Shown here piece after piece: positions 25,801-37,800 of a stretch of 64,000 bases of DNA. How positions within the stretch are numbered: position 1 is the first letter of the stretch; each line of letters opens with the position of its first letter. The DNA is taken from positions 14,773,444-14,837,443 of the forward strand of contig CM037848.1 of the NCBI GenBank assembly GCA_021234535.1. The letters run 5' to 3'. Position numbers and translations under genes: made by a program. The DNA is from Stichopus chloronotus (Eukaryota; Echinodermata; Holothuroidea; Aspidochirotida; Stichopodidae). The notes beneath the pieces are model-generated. The model was not told the DNA's origin. It worked only from the letters and a program-made list of their open reading frames with translations, and did not search any database.

Positions 25801-28800
25801 TTAAGACAACAGGATCAACAACCACCATAGACTACAGTAACAGCGATCAACAAATTTCATTGAATGCAACAACAAAAGCTGCATTGGCAACTTCAGTTGG
25901 CTATAAGCAACATACACGATTAGTATGATAGCCACAACAACACTTGAAACAACCATCAGTCAACTTTAGTCAATACGACAACCATTGAACCTACAACATT
26001 GCTAACGATTGTCCTGGCTACGAGCAACCAAGGTGCAACATACACTTGTAACTAGCATGATAGTAAAACAACAGGATTACGAAAGACAAAAGTTTCATAA
26101 CAACCTCCAAACGATCAACAAATTCCATTAACTGCAAAAACAACAACAAAGGCGGTAAAAACTTCTCTTGACTCTCAACAAAATACACAACCAGCTTGAA
26201 AAAAGCTTCCACTACTTTGAAAACGGAGATCAACCAACTGAGTTAATACAGCAGCCATTGATAACCACAGTAATTACCGTGGCTAAGAGCAACAGATACA
26301 AGTAGGGTGGAAGTCAAACAATAGGATCACCAACATGCACAGACTTAATAACAATACCACTATCAACAATTAACATTGAATAAAATGGCAGTATTGTTAA
26401 CCAGTAGTCACCATGGTTACGAGCAACGGATAAAACCAGCATTTTATTAAATTCAATATGACCACTAACGACCACATATTCAATAACAAAACAGTAACTA
26501 TATCAACAAATTTCATTGGATGAAATAACAGTAACTACAGTAATTGCCCTGACTACGAATAACAGATACACCTAGCATAATACTCACAACACGAAGATCA
26601 AGAACGACCTAAGATTCAACAACTACAACAACAAGAACAAGAACAACAACAACAAAAATCAACATTTGAATGCAATTGCAATATCTGTGTTGCGAGCTAA
26701 TTACCCTCATTTTACCCCAATTACCTTTGCTATGAGTAACTACAACAAAACAGACATGAAGGCAGCTCACTGCAAAACAACACAAAATAATGACACGTAA
26801 AGCATATATTTTGAAAAAGGTATTCAAAATAATTTTTGTAAACAGGAAAAAGGAAAGATTCAAAGTTAGAGGATGTCTTTCTTTTTTAATTTGTTTCCCT
26901 AAAATCCAATTTCTCAGTTTTTGTTACAATATTCTTTCGTAGCAGTACCGTGGCTGCAGCCAAGAATGTCTCCTTCCTGACAAACTTACCTTTACAGAAT
27001 AGTTCCTCTGGCAACAAATTCGGGATTACCCTTTCAGTTCTTAGATTTTTTTCTGCTCAAAGTCGTTTCTGGTTTCGATAGTGTAGTTGATAATCTAGCC
27101 ACGATCCTGTATATTTTAGTGACATTCATGTCAACGCAAATAACGTAAATTCATCACCGCAAATGAAGCAACCTTCTGAAGAAAAAAAAAAGAAGATATT
27201 TAATAAATGAAGAGAAAATCGCCCGTAAAATGGCACATCATTCTCATCTGGTAATAATTACATGCAATTCATTACTTGTTAGAGGTTGAAACAGAGTAAG
27301 TCCTTTTGCTTATTAAACTAATATGTTTATTCTTTGTTTTTGTTTGGTGCTGTTTTGCACTACAATGATTTGATGCCACTTACCATATTGATTGTATTTA
27401 TTAATAACATCATTCTATATCATAAAAATATATGATAGATATACACTGATGTATTTGGACTTAAAGCAGGATATGCTGCTTATTCCTGCGTTTTAAAAAG
27501 TGCATCAAACGATTGTCAACAGCCATAAAAAAAAATACCTTACGGTGGTCTATTCGTCCAAAAATAAATGAAAAATCTCCAAATTATTATCTGTTTTCAG
27601 CGAAAAAAAATTAAAGTAAGTATCTTTCTTTTCTTTCTGTGATTACCACTAGTGAAATTTCTTCCCAAGACAGAAACATGGCGAAGATGTTGTTTTTGAA
27701 TGTTGGTATCAAATGGATAAGGAAGTTGGAAGATTAACGATGAAGACTGATTTTATTTTTTTTTTAAACCAAGCAGCACATCCTGCTTTAACATCCTAAT
27801 GCCGACTGTTCATCGAGAAACATTAACCTGACAAAACTCGGTGATGGATTAATTTATTAAGAGAAATGTTGATTGCAGGGATCTAATCAAGGAGGACCAA
27901 AAACGACAAAATAAAAAAATAAAAAGGATGACATATTTTATCTTTTTGGCTAATTGACTGTTCTACATAAGTATTGAGAATGTTTAAGTCCAAAGTGGTA
28001 AAAGTTTTGGTTGTTGTATAAGATACTACACACTTTTACTTCCGTTGCATGCCTCTTGGAAAAAAAATGATGTTTTTAGTTTGCGAAAGATGTCGACCTA
28101 GCAGGGGAAATAAAAACAACAAATTTTATGGTCAATAGGCCAATAGGAGTTGAGGAATCTCTCCAAGTGTGTAGGGAAAAACAGTTACCGTGATATTACA
28201 GTATGTTGAAAGCTGAAGTTTATTTGCTCAGTATTTCATATCAAAATTAACAATACATAAAGCACACGATGAACAGATTTCATCAGAGGTGAGCAAAACC
28301 TAACAGCAGAATATAGCAAATGTAATTGCAAATAGAGGAACCAGAAATAAGCAAACAGTTTTTGAGTCTGATCCCTTTCTTAAGAAAAAAAAATACAGAA
28401 GAAAAACAAAGAAAGCAAAGAAAAGAAAAGAATGACACATGTAAGAACATTAAATAGAACAGAAAGTTGCATAATTATAATCACATCGAATTGCTGCGTA
28501 AGGGCAAATGTTTTAGATTTTTTTTGAAATATGTAGATAATTGGGGAGAATTAAACATCATGACTAAGTGAGTTCCAAAAGTGTACACCTGTGCTCCATA
28601 GTTGAGAACGAGCAAGATAAATTCTAGTATGTGACTGTTTTGTTGATCTGGTATTATAGAAGTAATATTTTGGGTTATAGGTATAAAAAGTTATCAAAAG
28701 GTGAAGGAATAGGGTCATCATGAGATTTGAAGAAAAAACTATCAATCAACTATTTAAACAAATCATAAATTGAAAGTGATTTCAAGTCTGCGCTGGATGT

Positions 28801-31800
28801 CCTCTACAGTTCATTGCATATGTTTGGAACCGTTTTTTTTTATTCTTGTACACAAATCATTGAGGGATTTCGAATTGATATTATCCCATAGTTATTGCGA
28901 GATTACTTATCATGTAACAACAGGTCTCATGGGATTACCGATACTATGTTATAATAGTTATCAAGGGATTAGTTATCATGTACCAACAGTTATTATGGAA
29001 TTACAGATACTTTGCTATAACAGTCACCGTGGGATTAGTAACCATGTAACAACAGGTATCACGGGATAACAGATACTATGTTATAGTATGGTTATCATGA
29101 TATTACGTATCATGAAACAAGAGTTATCATGGGATTACAAATACTACAGTATAAAGGTTATCATGGGATTAGTTAATATGTAACAATAGGTATCACGGGA
29201 TTACAGATACTATGTTATAACAGTCATCATTAGATAAAAGTGTCTCGTGATAGCATGGAATTACAGTTATCATGTAATAACAGCTATCATGTTGTAACAT
29301 TTATCGCATAATAACAGTTCTCATGAAATGACAGTTATGATGTAATTAAAGTTATCATGTAATAACAGTTACCGTGCTAGAAATGTCATTACATAACAAC
29401 GATCAAAAGTAACAACAATTATAATGTAATTAGTATCGATATGCAAAACAAGTAGCATATAACACGGTAACAGCTAATCATGTGATGACAATTGCTATGT
29501 AACAGCAATTACTAATGCAATAGTATGATATAAAATAAGCAATTTGCCAGTGGCAGTAATGAATCATGTATAAAGTAAATGTTATGTAATAAAATCATCA
29601 TTTCACAACATTCAATTTGAACTTCATGAGGAAGGTCATCATGAATGGGAAAAAAAATCGTTCATGCAATGACGTACATGTATGATCTAAAATGCAATGT
29701 GAACTTCTCGATGTTGGTAAATTAACCACTTCAGACTAGATTGGTTTTCAGTTCAAGTAACTAATAACTCTTGAGTGTCGAATTCGAGTGGTAGGGGTAC
29801 TCGAAAATCGATTGAGCTGGTAGACGTCAAAAGTTAATAGTCTAATATCTAGACCTCGAGCAAGGATAACACGTCACTCTCCAAATAAATATCACAAATT
29901 CTAACGCATTTGAAAATTGTGGTATTTCATTGCGATATCAATTAAACCTCTCTAGAGTGCTTAAGGGGGTTGAGAGCAATGAAAAACACCTCTAATTAAA
30001 CAAGACCTATAATGAAATGAAAAGAAATAAAAAAGGAAATAGACGATTGAAATAAAATGAAGTGGCGTGTCAGTGAAATGGCTGATAATTATGGTCAGAA
30101 ATGTCATTGTGAGTCATAGAGGAACAGCCTATAATGTTATTCATATATGGGTACTCATGTACACATGTTATTAAAACTCCTTTCAAGTTTAAAGGTACAC
30201 TTTTAAAACGATGACGAGGTTGTTGCTGGAGGGTGGCCATAATTTTTTACTGTTCTGTACTAATATTTTATCTGTTCCTTTACTGTGTTTCATATATTCT
30301 AACACCTCGTATTACCAACATGCCATAAAGAGATCAACGTCTCTTCCCCCTAAAATCAGAATATATCCCTTAAATATATGACAGGCGATACGCCCAGAAA
30401 AAAGAAAACCTCCCAAGCCCAATCTCAGAGCCGAAGCAACACGAGACGATTTATCAACCAGCAACTCTTCTATAATTTTACCGCATTTTAAGTTCTGTTT
30501 CGGTAAAACTGGTTAGTTGATAGCTCTAATGGTATATCACTAACAACAATATTGGTATGTGTGCAATAATATGGAAATGTACGGAGATAAAAAAGTTAGG
30601 AAAAATAATAGCAATGTAAGAAAACAAAAAACAAAAACAACGGCGTACATTGAAATCTGGGTGATAGAGCAACCATGGATTGAAAAGTTAGGCAATATCC
30701 CTATTGGCAGTTTTGTTTTTATATCTTGTATATGGGTGTACATTACAACAATGAGGCTAATATAATGGTTAAGTACTTGCAATAGTTGATTTCAGTCTTT
30801 AAAAAGCAGAGGCCTGCAGCTACAGTTCGGTTGCATTGCCAGTGAGGTCGATGTGGCGTTTTATATGTTAATGACAAGAACCAACGTGGCAACATTTAAC
30901 GGTAGACTTGTTAATATGATTTGAAATTATCGGCAGTAAAATAACCACTGAAGCCTGCAGGAACAAGAAACAGACTAGTAGTAGTACAACTCTAATAGTA
31001 TTTACATCGTTTAATGGAAGACAGCCATAAGAACAAATATACCAAACTTGATGTCTTTCAGATCACTTCAATTGTAGTTACAAAAACAAACAAACAAACA
31101 AACAAACAAACAAACAAACAAACAAACAAACAAACAAACAAACAAAAAGCAAACATGAATACCAGTAGCAATCTTAATAACCGTTGTACATCATCAAAGT
31201 AATGTTAACAAAAGTGTTGCAAATTCACTTCAACCATCCCCCCCTCCCTAAACTACGTCATCCAGTTTGAACAACTACACAATGTTTTGGTTGAAATTGT
31301 AGCGGGATATCGCCCTAGAATCAAAACATTTTCCCTCAAATGAATCGGTTTTCTTGGCAAGGTTTGAGTAAAGAAAAAACGTGTCACGTAATTCAAGATT
31401 TACCCATACAGCACATCTCTAGAAGTAGGAATTAGTCTAATGTCGATAATAACATTAATTAATTTTAAAGATTGCGAGGTTCGTAAAAATTCAACACAGC
31501 ACATCGCAGTGCAACGGAGTGTAGTACAGCACAATACATCAAAATAAAACACAGTACAATAACTCCCTGCTGCAGCACTTACAGCACTAAATAACAGTAC
31601 ATCGCATTACAGTATGCCACAGTATGCCACAGTATAGTTAAACCAGGGAGCTGGAAGACAGGTAAAACACAGCACATGTCATTACAGTATAGCACCACCC
31701 AACACAGTGCAGTAAAGTACAGCACTACACAACACAGAGCACTGTATCTTAGTACGGTATGACATGGTACTTCACTGTACACTACAGCGCATCACAGTAC

Positions 31801-34800
31801 AATAAAATATAGTACAGCACAATAGAGAAAATCACACCACAATACATCATAGCGTACAGTACAGTATTGATGAGTACAATAAGGTAGTTACAACGTCAGC
31901 AGAGACCAAATAGATAAATAAAATAAAGAAAAAAAAACTGATGTCTAATCAAAAACAATAGAAGCAAAAAATTTGTCCGTGAACGTCAAATTTAGTAGAA
32001 TAAGTCATAGACACTACAAAATAACATTGTTTAAGCACTATCTTTGCATAGATGAATATTCATGTCCATTCCTAACTGGTCTTTTTGATTTCAAGTAACA
32101 GTGATTGACTGCAATGCTTTCTTGGAGAGTAAACAAAAATGTTCGAGACAAAATTTTCATATTCAAATATCTGGAACTTGATGAGAGCATAGTTCTCTTT
32201 CAGATTTTGCGACAGGTGATCTTTTCCCTCTACTCTATCTAAACTGAAACGCTGATGGAGATCAAAGATAGATGACCAGGCCATTACCAGTACAACTCGT
32301 ATTCCAACTTAAATACTATGAGTCGCAGAACTCTCCGTCGGTGAACATCGTCGCCCATATTCCAATGATGGATATGTGACAACGAAAAAAAAAAAAGATC
32401 ACTAAAAAAACCATTATTAACAGTAATTCAGTTTCGATTGCATGAAAAGTCACTTTTTTTCTGCAATGACACTCAATGATAACATATAAACTACAACTTC
32501 AAATTTTCTAGAGAGTATGAAAGTGCTTTGTATGAAATATGCCGAACATACCTTTTGTTACCATAGCAACCTTAATTTCCGAACAATCTGGTAGGGGTAG
32601 TCATTACTCAGATATTCTGTCATCGTTGTATTATTCTTCCTTTTTCTGTCCTGGGCTGGTGGATTCTATCTTTTTGTAAATGCCGATTTTTGTTTTTCTC
32701 TGCCATTCTTTTGTCTTTTTTTTTAAAAATTTTAATGAATTTTCCGTTTTCTGAAGGAAACATTCAATTTGCTACACAAATTCCAACTTGGCCAGGCTTC
32801 CTTACCGTAATCGAATGAAACACTAAGATCGCGTCGGCTGTTTGTAATAGAGACGTTTAAAACAGAAGTCTTGAATAACACCTAAGTTATGACATGATAT
32901 TCGTTCAAAAATGATGAGAAAATATTGAAATTGCTACAAACATTTGGACACTTTCAATTTTTCACATTTTTTCCCCGTCTTCTCGATTTTTCGTGTTGCA
33001 TTTTGATTTTCGTGATTTTACTTTTCCGTAGTGCGTAAGACGGCAAAGTCTAGTTTTTAATTACATCTCGATCATTGAAAGTCTATACTTATCTAAGTGT
33101 CGAAACAATTCCTGGGAATAGTATCAGCTCACCTCCTTCCTAGGACCTTAAAGTCACCAGATCCCAATAAAAGTAATTAAAAGCTACCAGACTTTATTAA
33201 ACGATTCCTCTAGATATTGAGACACTTGTTTTATTACTTTCAATAAAAGTAAGTCAGTATATCTTTAAGGACTTTTAATTGCAGCGGTTTTATTCGTAAC
33301 CGTCAGCGTATAACATTAACCATACCCTGGTTAGAATTGTAATCTGGCAGTCATAACAATATTAAACAGTAAAAATAGTTGCAAAGTTCCATTCGTACTT
33401 ACTGTTTTTTTTATCAACAATATTTGTTTAAAACCGTATTTTCGTGAAGACGATTAGTCAAATCCTCAAGCCAAAATATTTAATGAATGTATGTGACATT
33501 GACCTTTATAAAACGGAAACATTTATATTTCATAATGTTTTTATCTTTAATCAACATTAAGTGCCGTCAAAACTTAGATACTCAGTGATTTTTACTTCAA
33601 CTTTTAACCCGGCTTTCCTAAATTACTTTCAAAGTCTACCTGTATTCCTATAAGTGTTATTCTCCAAATTGCGGTTTAAGTGTACTGCTTTCTCACGAGA
33701 TCTGTGTAGTTTGTATTACAAAAAATTAAGTAATTGTAAGATACTTATATCTTTTCTGCAGGTGTACTTCAAACGATAAATATATTTCACATCGTACATT
33801 AGACTACAAATAAAAATTTATTCCGACGAGTAAAATTCCAACTGTTCTCTTAATCAGCAGTTATTTACTATTAACAGACATTTGCAGGACGTATATTTAT
33901 ATGATTGATTTTGGACTGATATTGAAATTGTTTTTAAGTGTTCCTTACAATTATCTAACCTCTATTTAAAATTGTCTGATTCATATATATGAAGAAGTTC
34001 TTTGCATGAACTCTTCTCTCGCCAATGACCTTCCCGGCGTCCCATAAAACAGTCAATCATGCATGGAATGAAATAATATGAACCACAACGAATGGCAGAA
34101 AAGAGAGAAAGAGAAAAAAAATAATGCAAAGGAAAAGAACTCTGTTACCACGTGTACCATTCGATAAAGACGAGGCAAGGCGAAATACATTGCGTAGGCC
34201 CTTCCTCGTCGGCATTTAACGAAAGAGAAAAAAAAAGAAAAGAAAAATAAGCGGGTACGCGTAACCATCATTAAGTAAATCGAGATAGGTTGTGATACCA
34301 CACAGATGTTTATCGGCAAAAAAATGAATAATTGCTGCCCTGTAAAGTAGACATGGTTATTGTCGGTTATCACTGAAGTAGCTGGGCTACTGTTTGGAGC
34401 AGGCCCTCCTGCTGGTGGCGTTCAAGGAAAATAATGACAATCACAGTAAGAAGCAGCCCACAGAAAAAAAAAAGAAAAAAGGAAAGCAGAAATAAGTGAA
34501 TGAAAATAGAAGAAAGTTCCCACATCTTGAAAAAAAAACAACTAACCACCATTGTGACTATCGACCGTCTTTGTTTTTTTTTTACATTAGGCAGTATATT
34601 GGTGAGATATGGAAGTTGTTACCCATTTAATTCGAAATAAAATGGCCAACGAATTTTTATTTGTCTCTGATATTCCCAAACGGTATATATTTAGGCCTAA
34701 GATAAAAAAAAAATGTTAGAAGGGAACACGTACGAATAAGATGAATCAGCATAACTTTGATAGCAATCCCTGTAAGGATATAGAGAAAATCACCCCCCCC

Positions 34801-37800
34801 CCCCCCTCTGAAATTCAGTGTGACTTTTATTCCAAGTTGCAACGTAAGTCGACTCAAAGAGGCAGCGATATTAAATATCATGACTTTCAGCAAATTTTGA
34901 AACATAAAAATCTCACTGAAGCGGGAATGTAGATGAAGATGGATATTCAAATGAAAAACAAATGGAATGACCAAAATGCTTTGTACAATGTCCATTGTCG
35001 GACAGGAATAGGGACAATTTTTTGTAATTTATAACGGAACTAAGTAAACAGCTTAGCGCGTTAACTGAAGGGTATTACTAAATACTGCATACTACAAAAC
35101 GTTGGGTGCAATTCAGTACAATATGTTAATTTTGTTTACTTAACATTAGCTTTAATTCATAAAGTTTTTCATTAACCATCCTGAAGTCATGTCTTGTATC
35201 ACCAATATTTACCCAACACAATACACTGTTAAAAATGTAAATTGTAAATTTACAGAAAGTAAAACAAAGAAATACAAGGAATACAGACATGTTCTGGCAA
35301 TTATTTTCCAGACAATTTCTGTAATTCTTATTTATTTCTTTGTTTTATTTTCTGTAAATTTACAGACATTTTTTTACAGTGTATTTTCCTCTTAGTTCCA
35401 TTGTTATTGGAACTAGAACAGAAAAGATATTTCTGGGTCCACCTTCTCCAATCTCTCTTATCTCATGTTCTGTATTTTTCATGATAACTTGCGATTCTTA
35501 CCAGTTCATGTTAATTATCGTAAAAGTGATAGATACTTTTATTGTAAGGAATAAACTGAAGTTCTAAGTACCCATCAGACTTACTCAAGTAACCAAGAAG
35601 CGATGGCGCACTTTCTACTGAGTGTTGAGAAAAAACAAAAGCACATTAACTCCCAATTGCTCTTCAATTTCATATATGTTGCGAATCGACATTTTCTCTG
35701 CTTCTTCCTGAAAAAGTTGAATTTTCTCTCGAATCGTCTGAAGTCGAAGCGACAACTTCGCTCATGACACGTATTTGAGAGAGTTGAGTTTTCAACTCAT
35801 TCACATTGCAATGTTTGTTTCACATCTGGTAATCGAAATTGGTTGACTGCTCACCTATTCAAACATTCATTAAAGAACAATGAAAAAAAATAAACTGTTT
35901 ATTAATTTGTCCACACTGTCTCGTCACTTGTAATACTTGCCTTTAGCCACATGTGACCTTTAAAATCGTCCATAACAGAACATTCAGTCTTTACTGAACA
36001 ACTCATTTTTTCTGATACCAGAGACAGAACAAGAAAGCACACACCAGGACAGTCATAGTGCATTAAGTAAGATTAAGTAAGTAATAACCTCGGGTGGGGG
36101 TTGTGTGGATGATTTCGAGGTGGTTGAGGAGGGGTTGAGGTACATTGGTATAGAACTTCTGGGGTACAATCACTCTTAAATCGAGGAATTTGATAGATGA
36201 AGAGAATAATCAATGACAGCTTTAATCCCAATTAGTAATCTTTACACCATATCACGTTCAGCTACTTTTCTTACCAGAAAAAATACTCCCACAAGGAAAG
36301 TAAAAATGATGGGCAGGGAGGGGGAGGGGGTTAGGGAGGGAGGGAGGGGGTTGAAGGTCACCAGCTTCCCCCACATTTCCAAACTGCTACGCAAATTACT
36401 ACAAACACGTACATTTTGTTTAGTTGGTTGTATGTAAGGGAAACTGAGACGCTGGGTTGTTTTGAACAGGCAATGGCAATATCAGTTTCAATGCGATTTT
36501 ACAGATGTATTTGTTTTTATTTATATATACCTTGATCTCAGCAGTATTTCATACCCGTGGATATAAAATGAAGGGCTAAGATTTCCAAGAAACATCTTCT
36601 AACTCCAGTGTCGTGACATAACATCAGCATGTTAAACAATAGAACATAAAGGAGGGTTAAAGTACTTCATTCTGACGACACAAAGGTTGGTCAAAGAAAG
36701 CATTGCATTGCAAGAAAGCATTTTTTAACTCACGTTTTAAGTTTTATATCAGAGATGAGTCGTAAACATGTCTATAGATACCGGTTATTGTTATTGTTCA
36801 TCGTCGGTGAAACGACTTGTCTCAAGTCTTCGTCAACCCATGTTCCAACTCAAGTCAAAAGTTTCTTTTTTTGTGAATCAATATCAAGTCATGTCTGGTG
36901 AAACGCTTACAATTCATGATTCATGGACTCAATTTTTTTTTTTTGAAAAGATAAGATAAATAAAAACATTATTTCGTTTAGTGCAACCTAAAACCCAAAT
37001 CAGGTACCACCATAAGCCTCCGAGCATTCATCTCAAGTTTCATATCTTAAAAGTCTAGTGACATGAAAATGTTATCTTAAATATTGGCTGTATTAATCCT
37101 CAAACATGTTGGAAATAGCCACAAATTCTATCAAAAACCATCAGATAGGCTATTGGTAGATCATTTAAAAAAAACAACTGACATTTGAATCTTGAGGTGA
37201 AACGTTGACCACGTATGCAAATTACGTCAAGGGATGGACGCACGTGATATGCTATCCTTTCTTTTCATAAAGTTCATATCATGACCAATTTAAATTTTGA
37301 TGCGTCCTGAGTCATTAATAGAAATATCGTCCTTTTCGAAGATATTAATATCACTTACCTACTGTGTAAACTAGAAGGCAAGTAATTAATTGACGGAACA
37401 TTTAATGAGGTCAAAGTCACATTAAAAAAGAAAGGAAAATATAAGTCCTACAAAACCAGACAAAACAAAAAAGACAAAGGAAAAACATAAGTAAATAAGA
37501 AAAAGAAGAAGCGCTAATCAGTTATACTCCAAGTTACATAAATCGAGTTAAACTCTGTTTTCAAATCAGTTAAATTATAACAGATCAACCATTTTGCTTT
37601 TGTTTGCGCCAGTGGGAACTGGATGTGTGATTTTGGTGTAAGTCAAAGCAAATACCACTTCTGGTAGACTGACAGTTCTCTAAGCTTAGCTACACTTCAC
37701 AAATATACATATAGATGTGCACATGTATTCACGCACTTACTCTATAGTGAGTTAAAGCTAACTGCAAAAGGAGAGGACGCAAATACACCGAACCATATAC

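Noticed and set aside
28770..29069. 99-residue frame with YHVTTG/LCYNS repeats
   Set aside because: The amino-acid repeats come from the 66-bp minisatellite, not from a protein repeat.
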